From contig NZ_BAGM01000033.1 of the NCBI RefSeq assembly GCF_000308855.1, positions 1-64,000 of the forward strand: 64,000 bases of DNA, read 5' to 3'. Within the stretch, counting starts at the first letter, position 1. Each line of letters opens with the position of its first letter. The notes under the pieces were generated by a model that ran no database searches, was not told where the DNA came from, and worked only from the letters and a program-made list of their open reading frames with translations. Below, one piece after another: positions 23,979-32,363 of this stretch. The DNA is from Nocardia veterana NBRC 100344 (GTDB lineage: Bacteria > Actinomycetota > Actinomycetes > Mycobacteriales > Mycobacteriaceae). Both the position numbers and the translations under genes were made by a program.

Positions 23979-24536
23979 TCAGCCTTCCCCGCTGGGCGGG
24001 TAGGTGAGGTGGGTGCCGTCGGCGCGTGCGAACGAGGTCAGGGTATGGCGACGGAAACCGGTGCGGGACAGGATTTCCACGACCTCGACGCCGCGGACGG
24101 TGAGGGCATCGGCGACCAGTGAGCGATGACAGCGCCACGGCACCGCCTCGGCGCACATGATGGCGGTGCGATCCCGACGCCCGAGGGCGATGAGCTCGGC
24201 GAGCGCCGTCTCGAACTTGTCGGTCCGCATGTAATCGGCGTAGCCGCGAAAGCTGGTATTTCGCCAGACCGTATTCGGCGAGTCGGCACGAGTCCTGCGC
24301 AGACCACCCAGCGCAGCCAGATGGCGATAGCCGAATCCGGCGCCCGCGCAGCTGCGGGCCAGTTCGGTCGCCTCGAATTGCGGATTGTGCCGGGACCGGG
24401 GAACGGTCCGGATATCGACCAGAATGCGAATGCCATAGTGGCGCAACAGGTCCAGGAATCGATCGATCGGCATCGTGGAATGGCCGAGGGTGAAGATCGT
24501 GCCCGCGGGCCACTCGGTCGGCGGTTGCTCGGTCAC
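23979..24536 (-). CDS. DUF488 family protein
   Basis: The 185-residue protein has the DUF488 signature set: FTLGHSTMPIDRFLDLL, LVDIRTVPRSRHNPQF, a FRGYADYMRT segment and the C-terminal MCAEAVPWRCHRSLVADAL motif with two cysteines and a His. The fold is small alpha/beta; the function is unknown (nucleotide-modifying or redox roles have been suggested for the family). GTG start at 24536. It is 25 bases after the YbdK-type ligase on the same strand, so likely in the same operon. Confidence 0.8.
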   Translation of the reverse strand: MTEQPPTEWPAGTIFTLGHSTMPIDRFLDLLRHYGIRILVDIRTVPRSRHNPQFEATELARSCAGAGFGYRHLAALGGLRRTRADSPNTVWRNTSFRGYADYMRTDKFETALAELIALGRRDRTAIMCAEAVPWRCHRSLVADALTVRGVEVVEILSRTGFRRHTLTSFARADGTHLTYPPSGEG

Positions 24537-24561
24537 GGCTGACGCTCCCGTGCCGCGGCGA

Positions 24562-25674
24562 TCAGCGCGGTTCGGCGCCGGGCGCCATGGCCGTGGCGTG
24601 GGCGAGTTCGTTCACCACGTCGGTCAGTTCACCGCGCCGCAGCGCCGCCAGCTGGCGGCGGGCGCCGTTGCCGCGGTGAGTGAGCGCGGCGAGGGTTTGC
24701 GTGACGAACTCCTCTTCGCCCAGCTCCCGAAGCGCCGGCCGGGCATAGTCGACGAGCCGGGACAGCCGAACCGTCGCCGGCTCCACCCGCCCGGTCAGCG
24801 GGTCCAGGGCGTCGCCGTCGAGACCGTCGTGGGCCGCCTTCCAATACGCGGCGCGCAGGGTCGCCGCCGGCACCGCCGGTGCGGGCCGGCCCCGCCGCAG
24901 CCGATCGTGCCCGACGATCGCCGCCGCTCGTACCAGGCAGGCGAGCAGCGCCGATTCCTCGACCGTGGCGGGAACGTCGCTGATCCGGATCTCGAGGGTG
25001 GGAAAGGTGGTGTTGCGGCGAATGTCCCAGTACACCATCGCCGGGTCGAGGATGCTGCCACAGGTCAGCATCATGTCCACGGCCGTGTCGTAGTCCGCGC
25101 TCGAGGTGAAGTACGGCGGCGGGCCCGCGCTCGGCCAGCGTCGCCACAGCACATTGCGCCAGCTGGCGTAGCCGGTGTCGGTGCCACGGTAGATCGCCGA
25201 GTTGGCGGTCAGCGAGAGAAATACCGGCAGCCAGGGTCGCAGATGATTGCTGATCTGCACGGCCGTTTCCGGATCGCTCACCGAGACGTGCACGTGGCAG
25301 CCGCACAGCCCCTGCTCGTGGGCCAGCATCCCGAAATGTTTCTCGATGCGTCGATAGCGCGGCGTGTCGGTGACGGGATAGGCGTCGGGAATCGTCGGCG
25401 GAACTCCGGCCGCGAGCAGTCGCGCGTCGTTGTCGGCGGCGCAGCGAACCACCGCGCAGCGCAACTCGTACAGATCGCGCAGCAGCTCGTCGGCTCGGCT
25501 GTGCACCCCCGTGCTCGTTTCGACCTGGCAACTGGTCAACTCCAATTGCAGGTCGACTCCCATGGCGCGGGCCGAATCGGCCACCTGCGTATTCTTCGGA
25601 ATCGGCGCGCCGGACCGCGGATCCACCAGCAGGAATTCCTCTTCGACGCCGAAGGTCACGTCCGCGACATCCAC
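24562..25674 (-). CDS. Carboxylate-amine ligase, YbdK family
   Basis: The 370-residue protein belongs to the GCS2/YbdK group: N-terminal FGVEEEFLLVD with the Glu cluster binding magnesium, a CGCHVHVSV core, ELTSCQVE, and LEIRISDVPATVEE near the ATP pocket. These enzymes form gamma-glutamyl or other amide bonds with ATP; YbdK has weak glutamate-cysteine ligase activity. The native substrates are unknown. It is upstream of DUF488 and 73 bases downstream of the AhpD-like pair. Confidence 0.82.
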   Translation of the reverse strand: MDVADVTFGVEEEFLLVDPRSGAPIPKNTQVADSARAMGVDLQLELTSCQVETSTGVHSRADELLRDLYELRCAVVRCAADNDARLLAAGVPPTIPDAYPVTDTPRYRRIEKHFGMLAHEQGLCGCHVHVSVSDPETAVQISNHLRPWLPVFLSLTANSAIYRGTDTGYASWRNVLWRRWPSAGPPPYFTSSADYDTAVDMMLTCGSILDPAMVYWDIRRNTTFPTLEIRISDVPATVEESALLACLVRAAAIVGHDRLRRGRPAPAVPAATLRAAYWKAAHDGLDGDALDPLTGRVEPATVRLSRLVDYARPALRELGEEEFVTQTLAALTHRGNGARRQLAALRRGELTDVVNELAHATAMAPGAEPR

Positions 25675-25747
25675 GGGTGCTCACCCGCCCCCGTCGCCTC
25701 GGGATCGTCCATGCACCGAAGATGCCCCGGCACGGCGACGGCAAACG

Positions 25748-26329
25748 CTATCGGTAACCGCGCCGGAGCAGGAATTCGGCGCCGGCGTCGAACCCTTCCG
25801 GACTCAGCAGTTCGAAACCGAAGGCGTCGGCGAGGCGGTCGGTGACGGCGAAGGCGGCGGCGACCGCCAAGGCGTCCTCGATCTGTTCCCGGGTCACCCC
25901 CGCGGCCAGGACCTCGCGCATGTCCGTGCCGCTCACGGTGCCCTCCCGGGTCAACCTGCCGAGCATTCGCAGGGTGGCCCGCAGGCCCGGCTCGATCGGT
26001 GCTGTCTCCGGATCCTGCAGCGCCGCGGCAACTTTCGCCTCGTCCCCGTAGGCCCGCGCGGCCGTCGCCGTGTGGGCGCCGATGCAGAAGGCGGTCCCGT
26101 TGACCTGCGATACGTAGGCGGCCATCAGCTCGCGGTCGGCGACCGACCATGCCGAGGGGCCGCGCATGGCCGCGTGGGTGAAGGCTTTGGCGCGGGTGCC
26201 GTAGAAGCCGGGCCGGTAGAACACGATCTTCGCCGCGTCCGGTACTCGATGCCCGGAGAAGCGGCGGATGAGCGCGAACAACAGTTTCGTCTGCGGGCGG
26301 TAACCGTGGTCGAGGATGGCCAGCCGCAT
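25748..26329 (-). CDS. Carboxymuconolactone decarboxylase/AhpD-like protein
   Basis: The 193-residue helical protein carries an AhpD-type core FCIGAHTATAARAYG. The redox motif has only one cysteine (C-I-G-A-H) where AhpD has C-x-x-C-H, so disulfide reductase activity is doubtful and a decarboxylase-like or one-Cys peroxidase role is possible. Its start overlaps the stop of the upstream partner, so the two are translationally coupled and probably interact. Confidence 0.75.
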   Translation of the reverse strand: MRLAILDHGYRPQTKLLFALIRRFSGHRVPDAAKIVFYRPGFYGTRAKAFTHAAMRGPSAWSVADRELMAAYVSQVNGTAFCIGAHTATAARAYGDEAKVAAALQDPETAPIEPGLRATLRMLGRLTREGTVSGTDMREVLAAGVTREQIEDALAVAAAFAVTDRLADAFGFELLSPEGFDAGAEFLLRRGYR

Positions 26330-26643
26330 CAGCGTGCCCCCTCGTCCGCCTCGGCCAGTGCCGCCAGGCCCGCCTCGTACAACCGGGCCGAAGCTCCGAC
26401 GGCGGCGCAGACCACGAGCTCGAACAATTGATCCTCGCTGTAGCCGGCGGCCTTCGCGACGGTGAAGTCCTCGTCGGTGACGGCGGTGGGCCGGGTGGCG
26501 ACCTTGTCGATGAGCGTATGCAGCGGTGGCGGGAGCTCACTGTTGTCGAAGGCGCGAGCACGCTGCTCGGGCGACGCCTTGCCCTTTCCGTGCAGTACGC
26601 CCGCCACCAGCGCGCGGTGCGCCGCTTGCTTGTCGTCCGGCAC
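26329..26643 (-). CDS. Small carboxymuconolactone decarboxylase-like partner
   Basis: The 104-residue protein has the helical core of the same superfamily (DEDFTVAKAAGYSEDQLFEL, VVCAAVGASARLYEAGL) with a single Cys in VVCAAVGA. The GTG at 26643 follows ACGGAGG by five bases. A longer frame to 26682 lacks a site. It is coupled to the larger family member downstream; a heteromeric complex is plausible. Divergent genes are absent; the LysR gene lies upstream on the same strand. Confidence 0.7.
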   Translation of the reverse strand: MPDDKQAAHRALVAGVLHGKGKASPEQRARAFDNSELPPPLHTLIDKVATRPTAVTDEDFTVAKAAGYSEDQLFELVVCAAVGASARLYEAGLAALAEADEGAR

Positions 26644-26739
26644 GACGGCCTCCGTCCTGTTTCGGCAGCAGATCGAACCCACCCGCCAACCTAGGACGGC
26701 GGGCCGCGCCGCGTCGTGGATTCACCGAAAGCCGCACTG

Positions 26740-27633
26740 TCACCGCTGCGGCGGGTCGGGGAGCAGGTCGAGCAGGTTGAGAACGAGCGGACGCGATTCC
26801 GCGGCGCGGTTGGCGAGATAGATCGTTGTGGCGCTGTCGGTTTCGGCGAGCGGAACGATGCGGACCGAGGCGGGTGCGGTGAAGGTGGCGCTGCGGGGTG
26901 CGACCGTGATGCCGAGCCCGGCGGCCACCAGATACAGGATGATGGTCCAGTTGGTGGCCTCCTGCACGATGTGTGGGCGGCGACCCGACCGCAGCAGCGG
27001 GGCGAGGTTCTTGTCGTGGGCGAGCGAGCCCGCGGCGCGGGGGAAGAAGACGATCGGATGGTCGGTGAGTTCGGCGCCGGTGACCTGCTCCCGCGTGGCG
27101 AGGTCGTGATCGTCGGGAACCACCGCGACGAACGGTTCGGTGATCAGTGGGGTGACGACGGTGCCCGCGTGCGGGTCGGGATCGCGGACGATGGCGAGGT
27201 CGAGGGCGCCGGTGGCCAACCGCTCCATCAGATGGCTGGTGAAGCCCTCCACGAGGTCCACCTCGACGAGCGGGAATCGTTCCCGGAAGGCCCGCACGCC
27301 GCGTAACGGTTCGAGCGGCAGCACGGACGGGACGAACCCGAGATACAGCGTTCCCTGACTGCCCCGGCCGATGCGGGCGATTTCGGCGAGATCGCGCTCG
27401 GCGTGGCCGAGCAACGCCGCGGCTCGTTCCCGCAGTACCGCCCCGGCGGGCGTGAGCGCCACGCTGCGGGAGGTCCGGTCGAACAGGCGAGTGCCGAGCA
27501 GGGATTCCAGCCGGCGGATCTGCTGGGTCAGCGCCGGTTGGGCGATGTGCAGCCGGGCGGCCGCCCGGCCGAAGTGGAGTTCTTCGGCCACTGCCAGGAA
27601 ATAGCGCAGGTGGCGCAGCTCGACGTCATCCAT
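26740..27633 (-). CDS. LysR family transcriptional regulator
   Basis: The 297-residue protein has the LysR N-terminal winged helix (RHLRYFLAVAEELHFGRAAA, RLHIAQPALTQQIRRLE, LGTRLFDRT) and a two-lobed effector domain (TLYLGFVPSV, ERLATGALDLAIVRDP). It probably controls the AhpD-like pair downstream or the divergent GNAT gene. The divergent region contains CAAT (27647-27650) and ATTG (27665-27668) as a possible LysR box. Confidence 0.87.
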   Translation of the reverse strand: MDDVELRHLRYFLAVAEELHFGRAAARLHIAQPALTQQIRRLESLLGTRLFDRTSRSVALTPAGAVLRERAAALLGHAERDLAEIARIGRGSQGTLYLGFVPSVLPLEPLRGVRAFRERFPLVEVDLVEGFTSHLMERLATGALDLAIVRDPDPHAGTVVTPLITEPFVAVVPDDHDLATREQVTGAELTDHPIVFFPRAAGSLAHDKNLAPLLRSGRRPHIVQEATNWTIILYLVAAGLGITVAPRSATFTAPASVRIVPLAETDSATTIYLANRAAESRPLVLNLLDLLPDPPQR

Positions 27634-27702
27634 AAGGTCAACGTATCAATTCGAGCTATCGAGTATTGGACGTTATGGTTCCAGGTGGGTGATCCTGGAC
27701 GG

Positions 27703-28188
27703 GTGATAGTCATCGAACCGATGTCGACGTCCGCGGACGCGCGCGCCTTCAAGGAATTGAATCTGGAGTGGATCACGGCCCTGTTCGGTGTCGAACCCGC
27801 CGATCTCGCCACCCTTGATCATCCGGACCGCATCGTCGCGGCGGGCGGGCAGGTGCTGATCGCCCGCGAGGGCGGCGAGCGCGTCGGTTGTGTCGCGCTG
27901 GTCGCGGCGGAGCCCGGCGTCTTCGAGATCTCGAAAATGGCTGTGTCGCCGCTGGTCCGGGGTCGCGGTATCGGGCGGCGGCTGCTGAACGCGGCCGTCG
28001 ACCGGGCGCGCGAACTCGGCGCCACCAGCCTGTTCCTGGCCAGCAATCGGCGCCTGGCCGATGCCGTACACCTCTACGAATCGGTCGGTTTCGTACACGT
28101 CCCGCCCGACCAACTGCATCCGATCCCGTACGACCGCGCCGACGTGTTCATGCGCCTCGATCTGGACAGTCGAGTCCCCGCCCTGTGA
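27703..28188 (+). CDS. GNAT family N-acetyltransferase
   Basis: The 161-residue protein shows GNAT motif A (FEISKMAVSPLVRGRGIGRR) with the acetyl-CoA pyrophosphate loop RGRGIG, and motif B (LYESVGFVHV). GTG at 27703 is chosen because the first strand (VIVIEP) of the fold precedes the ATG at 27721; a GTG at 27685 is also in frame. The substrate is unknown. It is divergent from the LysR gene. Confidence 0.8.
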   Translation: MIVIEPMSTSADARAFKELNLEWITALFGVEPADLATLDHPDRIVAAGGQVLIAREGGERVGCVALVAAEPGVFEISKMAVSPLVRGRGIGRRLLNAAVDRARELGATSLFLASNRRLADAVHLYESVGFVHVPPDQLHPIPYDRADVFMRLDLDSRVPAL

Positions 28189-28249
28189 CGGCGTGCCCGC
28201 GTGACCGCCGCGGATTCGGCGCATTCCGGGCATGCGAGATCATGAGCCC

Positions 28250-29032
28250 ATGACTGATATGCCCGCGATGTTCACCCTCGACGACGACGGCCGGTACCTG
28301 CCCCAGCGCTGGGCGTACGGCCGGTGGGCGGCGGACATGCTCAGTGGCCCGGCGATCTGCGCCGCGGCGGCCCGCTCGCTGGAACGCGCACACGGGTTGC
28401 CGGGCTTCGTGCCCGCCCGATTCACCATCGACCTGTTCAAGGCGGCGCGCGGCCGCCCGCTCGAGGTGTACACCGAGGTGGTGCGCGCCGGCCGGCGCAT
28501 TCACGTCGCGGCCGCCCGGGTGCGTCAGGACGGGGTCGACGTCGCCGAGGCGCGACTGGTCCAGCTGCGCGCCACCGACACCCCGCCCGGCGCGGAATGG
28601 CATTCCGAGCACCCCTTCGACCCCCCGGCCGACACCGGCCTCGACTGGTGGTATCGCAGCGACCACGACTGGTCCACCCGGATGGGTGACCATCAGAACG
28701 CCGGCCGCAAGAGCCTGTGGGTGGTTCCGCTGGGCGCGGTCGAAGGGGAGGAGCGCAGCCCGTTCGTCGAGGCGGTGATCGCCGCCGAATCGACCAGTCT
28801 CGTCACCAACTGGGGGTCGGAGGGCATCGGCTACATCAACGGTGATCTCACCGTTGCCCTGGACCGGCTGCCCGTCGGTGACCGGATCGGGCTGCACGCC
28901 GGGACGCACCTGACCGCCAATGGGATATCCGTCGGCACCGCAACCCTTTTCGATTCGCGCGGCCCGATCGGGACCGGGCTGGTCACCGCCGTCGGCAACG
29001 CCGCCGCCCGGATCGACTTCTCGGGGAACTGA
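28250..29032 (+). CDS. Acyl-CoA thioesterase-like (double hotdog) protein
   Basis: The 260-residue protein looks like a TesB-type tandem hotdog: an N-terminal half with SGPAICAAAARSLERAHG, PARFTIDLFKAARGRPLEVY, RAGRRIHVAAARVRQDG, and a C-terminal half with NWGSEGIGYINGDLTVAL and GVGTATLFDSRGPIGTGL-like strands. It would hydrolyse acyl-CoA to free acid. It precedes the thiolase-like gene by 122 bases, separated by a KstR-like site, so it is not necessarily in the same operon. Confidence 0.75.
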   Translation: MTDMPAMFTLDDDGRYLPQRWAYGRWAADMLSGPAICAAAARSLERAHGLPGFVPARFTIDLFKAARGRPLEVYTEVVRAGRRIHVAAARVRQDGVDVAEARLVQLRATDTPPGAEWHSEHPFDPPADTGLDWWYRSDHDWSTRMGDHQNAGRKSLWVVPLGAVEGEERSPFVEAVIAAESTSLVTNWGSEGIGYINGDLTVALDRLPVGDRIGLHAGTHLTANGISVGTATLFDSRGPIGTGLVTAVGNAAARIDFSGN

Positions 29033-29064
29033 TCGCACCGCACCGCCGCCTCCTCGCCGATATC

Positions 29065-29078
29065 TAGAACATGTTCCA
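29065..29078. promoter_or_regulatory. KstR-like operator upstream of the thiolase-like gene
   Basis: TAGAACATGTTCCA fits TnnAACnnGTTnnA and lies 77 bases before the GTG at 29155. An AT-rich stretch follows it. Motif-based assignment. Confidence 0.55.
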
Positions 29079-29154
29079 GTTTTCGTGATAGCGTCGCTGT
29101 CATCCGAGCGTCGAGACCGCGGGTTCGGCGCTGCGGCGCGAGACGAGGCGGTAG

Positions 29155-30678
29155 GTGTTGATCGATCCACGTACACCGGTGGTCGTCGGTGTCGGGCAGG
29201 TGGCCGACAGTATCGACGACCCGGGCTATCGGCGATTGTCGTCGGTCGAGCTGGCGGCCGCGGCGGCGCGGCGCGCGATCGAGGACACCGCGGCCGAATT
29301 CGCCGGTGTCGCAGCGTCGATCGAGGTGATCGCCGGCGTCCGGCAGTTCGAGATCTCGGCACCGGTGACCGCGCCGCTCGGCCGCTCGGACAACTATCCC
29401 CGTTCGGTGGCGCGGCGGCTCGGCATCGACCCGGCACACGCCGTGCTCGAGGTGGTGGGCGGGCAGGGACCACAGCATCTGGTCACCGAGTTCGCGAGCG
29501 CGATCGCGGCCGGGCGGCTGGAGTCGGTTCTCGTCATGGGTTCGGATGCGATCTCGACCGAGCGCCTCTACGCCGATCGCGACGACAAACCCGACTTTTC
29601 CGAAACGGCCCCCGGGCAACTGGAGGACCGCGGCTTCGGCTACGAGTCGTTCATCGACGAGAATCTCGTCCGGCACGGGGTGATGGGGGCGCCCACGCAG
29701 TACGGCCTGCTGGAGAACGCGCGGCGCGCCCGCGTCGGCGCGAGTCCCGAGGACTATCGGCAGCAGATGGCGGAGCTGTTCGCGCCGTTCACCGCGGTGG
29801 CGGCGAAGAACCCGCTGGCGGCCTCGCCGGTCGTACGCACGGCCGAGGAACTGGCCACGGTCACCGCGAGCAATCGGATGATCTGCGATCCGTATCCCCG
29901 GCTGCTCGTGGCCCGGGATCTGGTCAATCTCGGTGCGGCCGTGGCCCTGATGTCGGTCGCGGCGGCGCGCCGGCTCGGGGTGCCGCCGGAGAAATGGGTG
30001 TACCTGCGCGGCCACGCCGACCTGGTGGAACAGCCGCTGCTGGCCCGGCCCGACCTCGGCGCCGCACCGACGGCCGCGGCCGCGGCCCGAGAAGCCTTGC
30101 GGGTGGCCGGAATCGGCTTCGACGAGGTCGCCACCTTCGATCTGTACAGCTGCTTCCCGGTGGCGGTGTTCAATTTCTGCGACGGCACCGGCCTGGCCGT
30201 CGATGATCCGCGCGGGCTCACCGTGACCGGCGGCCTGCCGTTCTTCGGCGGCCCGGGCAACAACTACTCGATGCACGCCATCGCCGAAACCGTCGCCGGG
30301 GCGCGCGCCGAACCCGGAACGTTCGGACTGGTCGGCGCCAACGGCGGCATCATGAGCAAGTACTCGGTGGGCGTGTATTCGACCGCCGCCGCGAATTGGT
30401 CGCCCGACCGCAGTGCGCAACTGCAGCAGGAGGTCGCGGCGATGCCCGTCGTCCCGCATCGATCGCGGACCGAGGGGCGGGCTCGGATCGAAACCTACAC
30501 CGTGCGCCACGAAGCCGATCCGAAGTCCGGCCTGGTGATCGGCCGGCTGGCCGCCGACGGCAGCCGCTTCGTGGCCCGAATCGACCCCGAAAGCCTTGCC
30601 GCGGTGGCGGATCCACTCGGCCACGACATCCAGGTCACCGCGGACGAGAACGGCAACACCGCCGTCGTGGTGAATTGA
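29155..30678 (+). CDS. Thiolase-like protein lacking the usual catalytic cysteines
   Basis: The 507-residue protein has a thiolase/SCP-x fold (TPVVVGVGQVADS, ESVLVMGSDA, DLYSCFPVAVFNFC, GGLPFFGGPGNNYSMHAIAE). The nucleophile position, normally C-x-S-G, reads VVGGQGPQ, and the C-terminal C-x-G position reads VGANGGIMSKYS, so neither catalytic Cys is present while the His in YSMHA remains. A beta-rich C-terminal extension of about 90 residues follows (RARIETYTVRHEADPKSG). It may bind or retro-process acyl-CoA in an atypical way rather than act as a classic ketothiolase. GTG start. It is 13 bases before the acyl-CoA synthetase gene, in one operon behind a KstR-like site. Confidence 0.78.
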   Translation: MLIDPRTPVVVGVGQVADSIDDPGYRRLSSVELAAAAARRAIEDTAAEFAGVAASIEVIAGVRQFEISAPVTAPLGRSDNYPRSVARRLGIDPAHAVLEVVGGQGPQHLVTEFASAIAAGRLESVLVMGSDAISTERLYADRDDKPDFSETAPGQLEDRGFGYESFIDENLVRHGVMGAPTQYGLLENARRARVGASPEDYRQQMAELFAPFTAVAAKNPLAASPVVRTAEELATVTASNRMICDPYPRLLVARDLVNLGAAVALMSVAAARRLGVPPEKWVYLRGHADLVEQPLLARPDLGAAPTAAAAAREALRVAGIGFDEVATFDLYSCFPVAVFNFCDGTGLAVDDPRGLTVTGGLPFFGGPGNNYSMHAIAETVAGARAEPGTFGLVGANGGIMSKYSVGVYSTAAANWSPDRSAQLQQEVAAMPVVPHRSRTEGRARIETYTVRHEADPKSGLVIGRLAADGSRFVARIDPESLAAVADPLGHDIQVTADENGNTAVVVN

Positions 30679-30691
30679 CATACGGAGAGAG

Positions 30692-32311
30692 ATGATCGAA
30701 ACAGCGACAACCACAGTGGATCCCGCGACCCGGCTGCGCCTGCCGACCCACAACGGTCACGCACTGCTCGCGGGCCTGCGCCGGCACCGCCGCGAGCCGG
30801 TGATGACCCTCGGCGACACCGTCCTCACCGGGGCCGACGTCCTCGACGCGATCAGCCGCTACGTGGCTGCCTTCGCCGCCCACGGCGTCGAAACCGGTAC
30901 GCCCAGTGGGCTGCTCGCGCTCAACCGGCCCGAGGTGTTGTTCATCCTGGGCGCCGGGCAGGTCGCCGGGCACCGGCGCACGGCCCTGCATCCGATGGGC
31001 GGGCTCGACGACCACGTGCACGTGCTGAGCGATGCCGGGATCACCAACCTGGTGATCGATCCGCAGCCGGCCTTCGTCCAGCGCGCGCGGGAACTCGTGG
31101 ACCGGGTGCCGGAGCTGAAGCGGGTGCTCGTGCTCGGCCCGGTGCCGGCGGAACTGTCCGACGTCGGCGTCGACTTGATCGCCGCCGCAGCACAATTCGA
31201 GCCGCAGCCGATCGAGGCCGTGGATCTGCCGCCGGACGCGGTCATCTCGATCAGCTACACCGGCGGAACCACCGGAAAGCCCAAGGGCGTGATCGGCACC
31301 GCCGCCACGATGGCGACGATGACACAGATCCAGCTCTCGGAATGGGAATGGCCGAAGCGGCCGCGGTTCCTGATCTGCACCCCGCTCTCGCACGCCGGTG
31401 CCGCCTTCTTCCTGCCGGTGGTCGTGCTCGGCGGACAGTGTGTGGTGTTGCCGCGCTTCGACGCCGGTGAGGTGCTGCGCGCCATCGAGGAACACCGCAT
31501 CTCGGCCACCATGCTGGTGCCCTCGATGCTGTACGCACTGCTCGACCATCCGGATATCGACAAGCGGGATCTGTCGTCGCTGGAAACGGTCTACTACGGC
31601 GCCTCCGCCATCGATCCCGGCCGGCTGAGCCAGGCCATCGAGCGGTTCGGGCCCATCTTCGCGCAGTACTACGGGCAGTCCGAGGCGCCCATGGCGATCA
31701 GCTACCTGGGCAAGAACGAACACGATCAGGCCCGCCTGACCTCCTGCGGCCGGCCCTCGGTCGTGCTGCGCACGGCACTGCTCGGCCCCGACGGACAGCC
31801 CGTCGAACGCGGGGAGGCCGGAGAGATCTGCGTGTCCGGTCCGCTGCTGGCCGGCGGGTATCTCAACCTTCCCGAGGTGACGGCCGAGACCTTCCACGAC
31901 GGGTGGTTGCACACCGGCGACCTCGCCCGCGAGGACGAGGACGGCTTCCTGCACATCGTGGGACGCAGTAAGGACATGATCGTCACCGGCGGGTTCAATG
32001 TCTTCCCGCGCGAGGTCGAGGACGTCATCGCGACCCATCCGAAGGTGTCCGGGGTGGCGGTGGTCGGCGTGCCGGATCCGCGCTGGGGTGAGGCGGTCAC
32101 GGCCGTCGTCGTGCTCACGCCCGGAACCGCGGCGGATCCGGCGGCCGTCGCGACCGTGATCGAGGAGATCGGGCAGGAGGTCAAGCGCCGCAAGGGGTCG
32201 GTGCAGGCCCCCAAACACGTTGTCGTCGTGGACGAATTGCCGCTGACCGGGCTCGGCAAGATCGACAAGAAGGCGGTCCGGGTGCGCGCCGAGGCCGAGC
32301 TCGGTATCTGA
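30692..32311 (+). CDS. Acyl-CoA synthetase (AMP-binding, FadD8-like)
   Basis: The 539-residue ligase has SISYTGGTTGKPKGVIG (P-loop), YYGASAI, AQYYGQSEAP, GWLHTGDLAREDEDG, the hinge GRSKDMIVTGGFNVFP and the catalytic Lys in LTGLGKIDKKAV. It would activate a fatty or steroid-derived acid to its CoA ester. An AGAGAG site precedes the ATG. Operon position: after the thiolase-like gene and before the DUF3556 membrane gene (52 bases). Confidence 0.87.
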   Translation: MIETATTTVDPATRLRLPTHNGHALLAGLRRHRREPVMTLGDTVLTGADVLDAISRYVAAFAAHGVETGTPSGLLALNRPEVLFILGAGQVAGHRRTALHPMGGLDDHVHVLSDAGITNLVIDPQPAFVQRARELVDRVPELKRVLVLGPVPAELSDVGVDLIAAAAQFEPQPIEAVDLPPDAVISISYTGGTTGKPKGVIGTAATMATMTQIQLSEWEWPKRPRFLICTPLSHAGAAFFLPVVVLGGQCVVLPRFDAGEVLRAIEEHRISATMLVPSMLYALLDHPDIDKRDLSSLETVYYGASAIDPGRLSQAIERFGPIFAQYYGQSEAPMAISYLGKNEHDQARLTSCGRPSVVLRTALLGPDGQPVERGEAGEICVSGPLLAGGYLNLPEVTAETFHDGWLHTGDLAREDEDGFLHIVGRSKDMIVTGGFNVFPREVEDVIATHPKVSGVAVVGVPDPRWGEAVTAVVVLTPGTAADPAAVATVIEEIGQEVKRRKGSVQAPKHVVVVDELPLTGLGKIDKKAVRVRAEAELGI

Positions 32312-32363
32312 AACCCGGTGGGGTAGCGGTCTTTCCGGTTGGGATGCGGGAACGGAGACAAGG

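Noticed and set aside
23732..24007. Plus-strand 91-codon frame in the gap after the TetR gene
   Set aside because: Its composition is shadow-like, it lacks a ribosome site, and it overlaps the 3' end of the DUF488 gene.
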